From Enterococcus haemoperoxidus ATCC BAA-382 (GTDB lineage: Bacteria; Bacillota; Bacilli; Lactobacillales; Enterococcaceae), in assembly GCF_000407165.1 (NCBI RefSeq), contig NZ_KE136479.1, positions 1,561,464-1,625,463 of the forward strand: DNA of 64,000 nt, in the 5' to 3' direction. Position 1 is the first letter of the stretch. The number at the start of each line of letters is the position of its first letter. A program made the position numbers and the translations under genes. Positions 56,345 to 63,635 of this stretch are shown here, piece after piece. Under the pieces are notes generated by a model. The model was not told the DNA's origin. It did not search any database and worked only from the letters and a program-made list of their open reading frames with translations.

Positions 56345-57049
56345 TTAATCTCTACGATTGTTACCACCAAACAAAATAATCAAGCGAAGTAATTGTAAAA
56401 ACGTAGCTAAAGCTGCTGCCACATAAGTCAAAGCTGCCGCAAATAAGACTTTTCTTGCCATAGGTACTTCTTCTTCTGTCAAAATATTGCCATCTGATAG
56501 AATTTTTAACGCTCTACGAGACGCATTAAATTCCACTGGTAAAGTAACTAATTGGAAAAGTAATGCCAATGAGAACGCCAATATTCCAATATTGATCAAT
56601 GTCTGGTTCCAACTAAATAACACACCGACTAAAATAATTGGAAATGACAATGCCGAGCCGAAATTCGCAACAGGGACGATAGCTGCACGAATTTTTAATG
56701 GACTATAACCCGTATGATCTTGTACCGCATGACCACATTCATGTGCTGCTACACCAATTGCAGCAACTGAAGTTGATTGTGCTGTCGCTTCAGATAAACT
56801 TAATATTTTATTACCAGAATTATAATTATCAGTTAAATCGCCTGCGATTTGTTGAACACCAACATCATTGATTTGTTCTTTTTTCAAAATATATTGCGCG
56901 GCGTTTGTACCTGTTACATTATTCCGACTTTGAATTTTATCATATTTTTTAAACGTACTATTTACGTATGCTGATGCAGCCATTGAAATCAACAATCCTA
57001 CAATTACTAGGATATATGTTGGGTCAAATATTGCATAAAAAGGCATCAT
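56345..57049 (-). CDS. YugP-type zinc metallopeptidase
   Basis: A 234-residue membrane protein of the DUF2268/YugP family (Peptidase M50-like neutral zinc protease). It has helix 1 at about 10-28, the zinc motif AAHECGHAVQDH with HECGH near residue 107, FSLALLFQLVTLPVEFNASRRA and a closing pair of helices. Its substrate is unknown. The ATG at 57049 is preceded by GGGGGAATAAAA; a second ATG follows it directly. Confidence 0.88.
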   Translation of the reverse strand: MMPFYAIFDPTYILVIVGLLISMAASAYVNSTFKKYDKIQSRNNVTGTNAAQYILKKEQINDVGVQQIAGDLTDNYNSGNKILSLSEATAQSTSVAAIGVAAHECGHAVQDHTGYSPLKIRAAIVPVANFGSALSFPIILVGVLFSWNQTLINIGILAFSLALLFQLVTLPVEFNASRRALKILSDGNILTEEEVPMARKVLFAAALTYVAAALATFLQLLRLIILFGGNNRRD

Positions 57050-57229
57050 TTTTATTCCCCCTATTCTTTTCTATATTGTATCATGAGTTTCTAAAAAAAG
57101 TGTAACTATTACTTGACGAATTTATGAACTCCAAAATTCAATTTCTAACAAAATTGTCACATTATTTTAAGTCATTTCAATGGCATCCCAACTAAAAAAA
57201 AGGCATACTACATTTAAGAGGTGACTATA

Positions 57230-57586
57230 TTGAAAAAATTTCTACTTTTTATCCTGCCATTCACTCTTTTAACTGGCGGTATCTGGTTTGGTTATAATTA
57301 TTATTTTGGCGGCAAAGACTACTATACTCGTGTGGAAGCACCAAATGAAGTAAAAACAGGAAACTTCTCAAATGGTGAAAAATATACAGAATATGATTAC
57401 ATACAAACTGCCTATAATAAACAAGGTGAAAAAACAGTGCAGAAGACATACGAAATTAGAGATAAACCATTACGAATCAATGCTTACTTAAAACTAAAAG
57501 TCAATCCTAGAAAAGGCGTGCTCAGCTGGGAAGAAGTTCCTGAGACGGCTGTTCCGAAAAAAGCACTTGAAAAATTGTCAGAGTAA
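57230..57586 (+). CDS. YxeA family secreted/membrane protein
   Basis: A 118-residue protein beginning with a hydrophobic helix (FLLFILPFTLLTGGIWFGYNYYF), then a small exported domain with YYTRVEAPNEVKTGN, EYDYIQTAYNKQGEKTVQKTYEI and LRINAYLKLKVNP, the pattern of the YxeA (DUF1093) family. Function unknown. The start is TTG at 57230, 8 bases after GAGG; the GTG at 57221 overlaps the binding site. Confidence 0.83.
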   Translation: MKKFLLFILPFTLLTGGIWFGYNYYFGGKDYYTRVEAPNEVKTGNFSNGEKYTEYDYIQTAYNKQGEKTVQKTYEIRDKPLRINAYLKLKVNPRKGVLSWEEVPETAVPKKALEKLSE

Positions 57587-57601
57587 CATTAAATGATTTA
57601 A

Positions 57602-57637
57602 AAAAACTCCTCATCAAGTTTGATGAGAAGTTTTTTT
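57602..57637. terminator. Bidirectional terminator
   Basis: Stem CTCATCA/TGATGAG extended with one mismatch, flanked by an A-run and a T-run of seven, between the convergent YxeA and nucleoid-protein genes. Confidence 0.88.
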
Positions 57638-57638
57638 A

Positions 57639-58643
57639 TTATAGTTGATTGCTAATTTTTTCAATGTTTTTCAATACGATCGAGACTGTTCCATCAGGAT
57701 TATTAACAAATTCGATTAAGTCCCCATTTCGATATACTTCGATTGGAACAATCAATTCAATCCCATTACTCATCTTTAATTTTTGCTTACCAAACTTTTT
57801 CTCTGAAATTTCTCTAGCTTCACGAACAGGCGGCGTTTTATCAACAAACTTCGATTCATTGACCTCATCTTGGTAAGCCATGCGTGCCGAAATATTTTCT
57901 TTAAAAACCAATTCAGCTACTTGCTCATTGTCAATTGTTCCAGTTTCTTCAATGCTTTCATAGACTGCTTCTTTCACAGATGCAATCAATTCGAATTCGT
58001 CTTCATTGAATTTTTTACCAATCCGTTTTACGGCTTTTTTAATTTCTTTCATGTTTTCTTCTATAGAAGGTGCTGGTTGTGATTCAATTACTTTCTCAGA
58101 AAAATACCAAACTTTTTCCCCTGAAAACTCATAACGTTTTTCTAAAAGCTCATATGCTAAAGTATCTAAGTTGACGGTCATCCCTTCATCAGGCTTTTGT
58201 GATTTTGAAGGTAAAATAGCTCGGTTGATGATCAATTTGTTATAAACAGCCTCATCTTCATAATCTACATAGTGAGTGTAACTTTCTTTGTAATTTAATT
58301 TGATCATTGCTAAATGCATCACTGTATCTAATTCATATAAAATAAAAAGAACATCCGCACTTGGCGCATCTTCACTCCCTGAATAAACATCATACCAATG
58401 CTGAGCTAGTTGCTGACTTTTTTGAATAAAGTCATTAGGAATACCTCGCATTTTATCAACGAATGAACTTTCCTCTGCTAAAATACCTGTTTTCGTTTGA
58501 GCCGTTGACAGCTTTGTTATTTTGCTTGTTAGATAAACGCGAATATATTCTGTCGTTAAATCTAATTCTTTTGCTGAAAATACCGGAGTTCCGGTTTCAC
58601 GATCAATAATGTGTAAAATTGCACTTTTTAAATAAATATCCAT
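57639..58643 (-). CDS. Nucleoid-associated protein, NdpA/YejK type
   Basis: A 334-residue cytoplasmic protein of the 37-kDa nucleoid-associated protein family. Segments DIYLKSAILHIIDRETGTPVFS at the N-terminus, IELIVPIEVYRNGDLIEFV near the end, and the helical middle with DEFELIASVKEAVYESIEE are typical. The family binds DNA or the nucleoid; its detailed role in Firmicutes is unclear. It starts ATG and is preceded by AAAGGGAG. Single gene. Confidence 0.86.
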   Translation of the reverse strand: MDIYLKSAILHIIDRETGTPVFSAKELDLTTEYIRVYLTSKITKLSTAQTKTGILAEESSFVDKMRGIPNDFIQKSQQLAQHWYDVYSGSEDAPSADVLFILYELDTVMHLAMIKLNYKESYTHYVDYEDEAVYNKLIINRAILPSKSQKPDEGMTVNLDTLAYELLEKRYEFSGEKVWYFSEKVIESQPAPSIEENMKEIKKAVKRIGKKFNEDEFELIASVKEAVYESIEETGTIDNEQVAELVFKENISARMAYQDEVNESKFVDKTPPVREAREISEKKFGKQKLKMSNGIELIVPIEVYRNGDLIEFVNNPDGTVSIVLKNIEKISNQL

Positions 58644-58855
58644 CTGTCATTCTCCCTTTTATTAAGCCCTATTTAGTCTACCCGAAAGAAACAAAAAAGC
58701 CAACTATTTTATTGATTTAAACATGAAATATCTCGTGAAGTTCTTATTAAAAATAGCTCTATCTATGATTGATTGGTTTAGGTAACAAAAAAAGCAAGGC
58801 AACAATTTTTTTGCCCTGCTCACTATTTCCTCTATTTATTTAAAACACTCTATTC

Positions 58856-60325
58856 CTATTGATTTTCTTCTACAAATAATTTCCCAGTTGCTTCATCGAC
58901 AGGATCAAGTTTGTTAAAAATACCTTTTGTTCTGAAAATATAAGTTAAAACAAATGGAACAACAACTGCAATCAACATTGCGCCGAAAAATGCCAGATAA
59001 TATTGAGGAACGATAGATAAAATACCAGGTAATCCGCCAACTCCAATACTGATTGCCTTAACATCAAACAGCGTTGAAAATAATCCAGCACATGCAGAAC
59101 CGATCATTCCGGCAACAAATGGGTAAACATATTTCAAATTGATACCAAACATTGCAGGCTCTGTGACACCTAGATAACAAGAAATCATCGCTGGAATTGA
59201 TACTTGTTCTTCTTCTTTGTTCCCTCTGTGCATAAAGACAACAGCCAATACAGCAGATCCTTGAGCAATATTAGACAATGCAATCATCGGCCAAAGGTTT
59301 GTCGACTGAAAATCAGCAATCAACTGTAGATCGATCGCGTTTGTCATGTGGTGCAGCCCGGTTATTACTAAAGGCGCATACATGAAACCAAATACAGCTC
59401 CAAATAACCAGTTAAGCGATGAGGTTAACCCAGCATTAACAATATCTGAAATCCAGCTTCCAATAGCCCAGCCAATAGGACCTAAGATTACATGTGCAGC
59501 AATCACTGTTGGAACTAGAGCAAACAGCGGGACGAAAATCATCGAAACTGCCTGTGGTATAACTTTTCTGAAAAATATTTCTAAATAAGCAAGTAAAAAT
59601 CCTGCCAACATTGCCGGAATAACCTGAGCTTGATACCCTATCATGTTCACTTGAGCAAAACCAAAATCCCAAAAAGGAATATCAGCGGTAGCTGTACTTG
59701 CCACAGAATAAGCATTTAATAATTGCGGCGACACTAAAGTGATTCCTAAAACAATTCCAAGAATTTGAGTTGTGCCCATTTTCTTAGTGATACTCCAGGT
59801 AATACCTACAGGTAGAAACTGAAAAATTGCTTCACCAATCAACCATAAAAATGAATTTACACCACTCCAAAATTGTGAAACTTCAACAATTTTCTGTCCA
59901 TCTAAAAAACCAAAAGGAATTCCTTCTAATACATTACGGAAACCTAAAATCAGCCCACCAATAACTAATGCTGGGATCAACGGTGTAAAAATCTCAGCTA
60001 AAACTGAAATCGCCCGTTGTACCGGATTTAGATTTTGTTTTGCAGCTGCTTTCCCCTGCTCTTTGGAAACGCCTTCAACTCCTGAAATAGAAGAAAACTC
60101 ATTATAAAATTGTGGGACTTCATTCCCAATAATCACTTGAAATTGACCAGCGTTCGTAAAGGTTCCCTTTACAGAAGGTATCTTTTCAATTGCTGCAGTA
60201 TCCGCTTTACTTGGGTCATTAAGAACAAAACGCATCCTAGTTGCACAGTGCGAAACAGCAGCGATATTTTCTTTTCCCCCTACATATTCTAACAGTTTTT
60301 TTGCATCTTCTTGAAACTTACCCAT
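58856..60325 (-). CDS. treP: Trehalose-specific PTS EIIBC component
   Basis: Phosphotransferase permease that imports and phosphorylates trehalose. The 489 residues hold an EIIB domain with the phosphocysteine in HCATRMRF (Cys27) and an EIIC domain with about ten membrane helices; there is no EIIA domain, so a glucose-type EIIA must act in trans. The start MGKFQEDAKKLL at 60325 is 8 bases after AGGAG. Its promoter carries a palindrome identical to the TreR operator of Bacillus and a cre-like site, which supports trehalose over sucrose. The trehalose-6-phosphate hydrolase and TreR genes are not in the window. Confidence 0.9.
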   Translation of the reverse strand: MGKFQEDAKKLLEYVGGKENIAAVSHCATRMRFVLNDPSKADTAAIEKIPSVKGTFTNAGQFQVIIGNEVPQFYNEFSSISGVEGVSKEQGKAAAKQNLNPVQRAISVLAEIFTPLIPALVIGGLILGFRNVLEGIPFGFLDGQKIVEVSQFWSGVNSFLWLIGEAIFQFLPVGITWSITKKMGTTQILGIVLGITLVSPQLLNAYSVASTATADIPFWDFGFAQVNMIGYQAQVIPAMLAGFLLAYLEIFFRKVIPQAVSMIFVPLFALVPTVIAAHVILGPIGWAIGSWISDIVNAGLTSSLNWLFGAVFGFMYAPLVITGLHHMTNAIDLQLIADFQSTNLWPMIALSNIAQGSAVLAVVFMHRGNKEEEQVSIPAMISCYLGVTEPAMFGINLKYVYPFVAGMIGSACAGLFSTLFDVKAISIGVGGLPGILSIVPQYYLAFFGAMLIAVVVPFVLTYIFRTKGIFNKLDPVDEATGKLFVEENQ

Positions 60326-60348
60326 TTCCTTAGCTCCTCTCAATTAAC

Positions 60349-60360
60349 TTGTATATACAA
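60349..60360. promoter_or_regulatory. TreR operator
   Basis: Perfect palindrome TTGTATATACAA between the treP promoter and gene, matching the described TreR (GntR family) operator of Bacillus subtilis. A half-like TTGTATAATAC lies at 60372-60382 near the -10. Confidence 0.78.
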
Positions 60361-60375
60361 TTCAGCTGTATTTGT

Positions 60376-60413
60376 ATAATACTTTATTATTTCTTTTTTT
60401 ACAAGCGTTTTCT
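60376..60413 (-). promoter_or_regulatory. treP promoter with overlapping cre-like site
   Basis: On the minus strand, TTGTAA (60399-60404), 17-base spacer, TATTAT (60376-60381). The minus-strand sequence AGAAAACGCTTGTA (60400-60413) resembles the cre consensus TGWAARCGYTWNCW with two mismatches and covers the -35 element. Confidence 0.68.
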
Positions 60414-60554
60414 TTTTAAAAACTAAAACTTTTTTCAAATCTTAGTCAAAAAACTAAAATCCTAAACCTTACCATGTAATGATTTATATTTTTTTAATTA
60501 CTGGTAATTATTTCATAAAATGGTACACTTGGATTTATCAAATAAAAAATAAAA

Positions 60555-60579
60555 AAAATACTGTTCAGGTCAGTATTTT
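60555..60579 (+). other. Hairpin just before the potassium transporter ribosome binding site
   Basis: AAAATACTG (60555-60563) pairs with CAGTATTTT (60571-60579) around TTCAGGT, ending 3 bases before CCGAGG. It could be a weak attenuator or mask the ribosome binding site. I do not see a c-di-AMP riboswitch. Confidence 0.45.
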
Positions 60580-60591
60580 ACCGAGGAAAAG

Positions 60592-61956
60592 ATGAAAAAA
60601 AAGAAAATTACTAGCATTGTAAAAAAACGTTTATCAGCTGTTCAGGTTTTAGCTTTAGGATTTATTGTTTTAATTTTTATCGGCGGAGCTCTTTTATCCT
60701 TACCACTATTTTCACGTAGTGGTAACGCAACACCGTTTATTGATGCATTGTTCACTTCTGTTTCCGCGGTTTGTGTAACTGGTTTAACAACCGTTAACAC
60801 GGCCTTGCATTGGAATGCTTATGGTCAGCTGATTATTATGATTTTAATTGAAATTGGCGGATTAGGCTTCATGACGATGCCTGTTCTTTTATATTTTATT
60901 TTACGAAAAAAAATTACTCTTAGTACCCGTATATTATTACGTGAGGCTCTTAATTTAGATGATATGTCGGGAGCCTTTCGCTTGATGATATATGTCGTCA
61001 AACTAGCAGCAATCATTCAAATTGTAGGGGCAATTTTACTTTCAATTCAATTTGTTCCTGAATTTGGCTGGAGGAAAGGTCTCTTTTTCGGACTGTTTCA
61101 TTCTATATCAAGTTTCTGTAATGCTGGTTTTGATTTATTAGGTGATAGTTTGACTCCTTACCAAACAAATCCATTTGTATTGTTGGTGATAGGTGGCTTG
61201 ATTATTTCCGGTGGTCTTGGTTTTATCGTTTGGCAGGATTTGTTACAATTAAAAAAGATACGTAGATTTTCTTTACACACTAAAATAGCCTTGATTACAA
61301 CGTTTTCTCTGTTGGTTGGTGGCTTTATCTTATTTTTTGTCACTGAACATAACGCAAGTGATTTAACAGCTGGTACTAATTTTTTTGATCGGTTAGCGAA
61401 TACTTTTTTCATGTCTGTGACACCCAGAACTGCAGGATATTATTCAATTGATTACATGCAGATGACAAATGCAGGACTGATTACAACCATATTTTTAATG
61501 TATGTAGGTGGAACACCCGGTTCTACTGCTGGCGGTCTTAAGACCACGACCTTTGCGGTATTGGTAATTCAAATTGTTTCAATATTTAAAGGACGTACAC
61601 GGGCAGAATTTCAGGGACGAACGATTCGAAACAGTACTGTCTTTCGTGCTTTGACATTGTTTTTTATCACATTGACTTTATGTGTGTTTTCAATCATGCT
61701 CTTGACGATTACGGAAAATATTCCTGAATCCTCTGGCATAGAATATGTGGCGTTTGAAGTATTTTCTGCATTTGGAACTGTTGGGTTAACAATGGGATTA
61801 ACCCCTGAATTAAGTGTTCTTGGTAAAGTTATTATTATGTTATTGATGTATATTGGAAGAGTCGGGATTTATACTGTTGGCTTTTCATTATTAACAAGAG
61901 GTCAAAAACAGCAAGCTAAATATAAATACCCAGACGAAAGTGTTATGATTGGATAA
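60592..61956 (+). CDS. ktrB: Trk/Ktr potassium transporter, membrane subunit
   Basis: A 454-residue potassium uptake protein of the TrkH/KtrB family. Four selectivity-filter loops are visible, each with the key glycine: SAVCVTGLTTVN, SSFCNAGFDLLG, VTPRTAGYYSID and SAFGTVGLTMGL. The length fits KtrB, which works with a cytoplasmic KtrA (RCK) subunit; no such gene is adjacent, so the gating partner must be encoded elsewhere. The basic N-terminus KKKKITSIVKKR faces the cytoplasm. It is followed by a 25-bp perfect terminator stem. Confidence 0.93.
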   Translation: MKKKKITSIVKKRLSAVQVLALGFIVLIFIGGALLSLPLFSRSGNATPFIDALFTSVSAVCVTGLTTVNTALHWNAYGQLIIMILIEIGGLGFMTMPVLLYFILRKKITLSTRILLREALNLDDMSGAFRLMIYVVKLAAIIQIVGAILLSIQFVPEFGWRKGLFFGLFHSISSFCNAGFDLLGDSLTPYQTNPFVLLVIGGLIISGGLGFIVWQDLLQLKKIRRFSLHTKIALITTFSLLVGGFILFFVTEHNASDLTAGTNFFDRLANTFFMSVTPRTAGYYSIDYMQMTNAGLITTIFLMYVGGTPGSTAGGLKTTTFAVLVIQIVSIFKGRTRAEFQGRTIRNSTVFRALTLFFITLTLCVFSIMLLTITENIPESSGIEYVAFEVFSAFGTVGLTMGLTPELSVLGKVIIMLLMYIGRVGIYTVGFSLLTRGQKQQAKYKYPDESVMIG

Positions 61957-61959
61957 ACT

Positions 61960-62012
61960 AAAAGATAAAAGAAACATCAAGATTAAAAATCTTGATGTTT
62001 CTTTTATCTTTT
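61960..62012 (+). terminator. Terminator of ktrB
   Basis: Perfect 25-bp stem (61960-61984 with 61988-62012, loop AAA) ending in a T-rich run, directly after the stop codon. Confidence 0.92.
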
Positions 62013-62036
62013 ATTTATGGATCTATACTGATAAAT

Positions 62037-62125
62037 AAAAAAATCCCACCTTCTATTGAAAGTGGGAAAAGGAGTTTTACTCTAAAGAGTAAAATGAAAA
62101 AATAAAAAGGGTTGTTGTTGGTATG
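62037..62125 (-). ncRNA. Predicted small RNA, copy 1, with anti-Shine-Dalgarno segment
   Basis: A promoter on the minus strand, TTGATA (62154-62159), 17-base spacer, TATTAT (62131-62136), predicts a transcript of about 88 nt. It contains a 5' region ACCAACAACAACCC, hairpin 1 (TTTTACTCT/AGAGTAAAA, 62075-62094), an unpaired CTCCTTT at 62069-62074 and a terminator hairpin TCCCACTTTC/GAAGGTGGGA (62044-62067) with seven T. CTCCTTT is complementary to the AAAGGAG ribosome binding site. Copy 2 at 62229-62318 has the same parts. No protein frame of reasonable size is present. Confidence 0.72.
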
Positions 62126-62167
62126 TACTTATAATACTATTATTTGAATTAATTATCAACTATTATC

Positions 62168-62172
62168 CCTCG
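62168..62172 (-). promoter_or_regulatory. Shared upstream motif, copy 1
   Basis: CGAGG on the minus strand lies 8 bases upstream of the -35 element. With neighbouring positions it matches copy 2 at 13 of 17 sites (CGAGG..TA.TA.TTGA). Confidence 0.5.
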
Positions 62173-62228
62173 TATATACACTATTTTTTTAAAAATAAAT
62201 TTAGAACGTTTTCTTTTTTGAAATAAAT

Positions 62229-62318
62229 AAAAAAAATCCCATCTTCTTTCAAAGATGGGAAAAGGAGTTTTACTCTAAAAGAGTAAAATGAAAAAATAAA
62301 AAGGGTTGTTGTTGGTAT
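62229..62318 (-). ncRNA. Predicted small RNA, copy 2, with anti-Shine-Dalgarno segment
   Basis: Promoter on the minus strand: TTGAAA (62348-62353), 17-base spacer, TAATAT (62325-62330). The predicted RNA shares the 5' segment exactly with copy 1 (34 bases at 62285-62318) and hairpin 1 (62068-type arms here at 62268-62276 and 62280-62288). The unpaired CTCCTTT segment is the same. The terminator hairpin is TCCCATCTT/AAGATGGGA: relative to copy 1 a C-G pair has become U-A, a compensatory change that supports the folding as RNA. Confidence 0.74.
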
Positions 62319-62361
62319 AGTTGTATATTAACTTTAAATAAATAAAATTTCAAGTAATAAG

Positions 62362-62366
62362 CCTCG
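62362..62366 (-). promoter_or_regulatory. Shared upstream motif, copy 2
   Basis: CGAGG on the minus strand, again 8 bases upstream of the -35 element, at the same spacing as in copy 1. Confidence 0.5.
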
Positions 62367-62480
62367 AAACTATACATAATTAAAATAATGTAGTCACAAA
62401 ATCCTGTTTTTTTCAAATTTAAATTATTTCCAAACATCTAAACCATATATGGTGAGTTATTTTTGCGTTATTCTAAAAAA

Positions 62481-62507
62481 AACGACCTAATAAAATATTA
62501 GGTCGTT
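62481..62507 (-). terminator. Terminator of the cold-shock gene
   Basis: Perfect 12-bp stem AACGACCTAATA (62481-62492) with complement at 62496-62507, followed on the minus strand by eight T. Confidence 0.9.
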
Positions 62508-62522
62508 CTGAAAGTCTTTAAA

Positions 62523-62723
62523 TTAGTTTTTTACGATATTTACTGCTTGTGGTCCACGTTGACCTTCTTCGATATCAAATGATACGCTTTGGCCTTCGTC
62601 TAAAGATTTGAATCCGTCACCTTGGATTGCTGAAAAGTGAGCGAATAAATCTGTTCCGTTATCTTGAGTAATAAAACCAAAACCTTTGTCTGCGTTAAAC
62701 CATTTCACTGTACCTGTATTCAT
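62523..62723 (-). CDS. csp: Cold-shock protein, CspA family
   Basis: A 66-residue OB-fold RNA chaperone. RNP1 is KGFGFI and RNP2 is LFAHFS, with [15 protein letters not shown] at the start and [12 protein letters not shown] at the end. It binds single-stranded RNA and DNA and is usually raised at low temperature or on growth stress. The ATG follows AGGAGGAACACATTT. A 5' leader of over 100 bases, AT-rich, with a hairpin GTGCT/AGCAC just before the ribosome binding site, is in keeping with post-transcriptional control seen in this family. Confidence 0.96.
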   Translation of the reverse strand: MNTGTVKWFNADKGFGFITQDNGTDLFAHFSAIQGDGFKSLDEGQSVSFDIEEGQRGPQAVNIVKN

Positions 62724-62940
62724 AAATGTGTTCCTCCTAGTGCTTTTAGCACGATTAATTTTTGCAATACCTTTGTGATAAAAAAAGAGGAATTAAAACA
62801 CCCTTACGAATGAAATGACCTATTAATTTAAATTACAATTATACTACATTTGTTATTATACGATGCTATTAAATAGAAGTATACCTTTTTTTTCATTTAT
62901 GAGAAAATACTAATTTAACTTGTTAGCCACTTCCTTATTT
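62724..62940 (-). other. csp leader and upstream region
   Basis: AT-rich sequence upstream of csp with possible -10 elements (TATAAT-like on the minus strand near 62842-62848) and the GTGCT/AGCAC hairpin at 62740-62752. No gene is seen. Confidence 0.4.
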
Positions 62941-62949
62941 TCCTTAAAA

Positions 62950-63017
62950 AAGTAAAATCCCACCTCACAAGAGATGGGATAAGGATAGTTATTTGTTAAG
63001 GTATTGATTTTTCAGAC
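62950..63017 (-). ncRNA. Possible third small RNA or argR 3' end, related terminator
   Basis: The terminator UCCCAUCUC/GAGGUGGGA (62958-62979), preceded on the minus strand by TATCCTTATCCC, resembles the ends of the two small RNAs above. A promoter TTGCAT (63047-63052), 17-base spacer, TAGACT (63024-63029) would give a transcript of about 70 nt. It lacks the CGAGG motif and the conserved 5' segment. It may only be the argR terminator. Confidence 0.45.
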
Positions 63018-63134
63018 TTACCTAGTCTACTATACAAAACCGAATCATGCAAATACATTTTATAAAACTTTTTCTTTTTTTGCAGCAAGTATGTTTTCCG
63101 ATACGGCTCACATAAGATTTGGTGCCCATTATTA

Positions 63135-63611
63135 CTAGTGTTTATTTTCACTTCTACTGCTATACAATACTTCAATTTTCTTGACAAAATTTTGTGCCAA
63201 TTTCTCTGAATACGTGATGATAATGATCGTATCACTCCCTGCAACTGTGCCAGCAATTTCTTCATATTTTACTTCATCAATGTAATTAGTAATGACATCT
63301 GCTAGTCCATTTTCCGTATGAATCAACACAATAAAACCTACTTGTTCTATTTTTTTCAATGACTCTTGTAAAGATTCACGCAGCTTATTTTCACTATTTT
63401 TCTGAGATTCTTGATCTACAATGCTATACTTTATTTTTCCGTCTTCTTGATACGTTTTTACAATATATAATTCTCTAGCATCTCTTGAAATTGTTGATTG
63501 TGTTGCATTTACCCCATTTTTCCTGAGTAAAGCTAACAGCTCATCTTGTGTTTCAATCGTATTTTGTGTGACAAGCCGTCTAATGATTTTTTGACGTTCC
63601 TCTTTATTCAT
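63135..63611 (-). CDS. argR: Arginine repressor family regulator
   Basis: A 158-residue ArgR/AhrC-family protein. The N-terminal winged helix has QKIIRRLVTQNTIETQDELL and NATQSTISRDARELYIVKT (the SR(D) recognition region); the C-terminal oligomerisation and arginine-binding domain ends with EIAGTVAGSDTIIIITYSEK. It controls arginine synthesis or catabolism. The ATG at 63611 is 10 bases after GAGG; a GTG two codons upstream is the alternative. It lies 24 bases after a YfcC-type transporter gene on the same strand, suggesting an arginine or arginine-deiminase locus. Confidence 0.94.
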   Translation of the reverse strand: MNKEERQKIIRRLVTQNTIETQDELLALLRKNGVNATQSTISRDARELYIVKTYQEDGKIKYSIVDQESQKNSENKLRESLQESLKKIEQVGFIVLIHTENGLADVITNYIDEVKYEEIAGTVAGSDTIIIITYSEKLAQNFVKKIEVLYSSRSENKH

Positions 63612-63635
63612 TTTCACACGTCCTCATTTTATAGA

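Noticed and set aside
62094-62105. ATG AAA AAA TAA on the plus strand of the small RNA repeats
   Set aside because: Twenty bases from the GGAG and only three codons; the repeat reads sensibly as RNA on the minus strand.
62037-62318. CRISPR-like or insertion-element repeat
   Set aside because: Only two copies with unequal flanks, no spacer array, no target duplication or transposase; promoter and terminator in each copy fit RNA genes.
62996-63265. 89-codon minus-strand frame overlapping argR
   Set aside because: Shadow of argR in another frame; no ribosome binding site.
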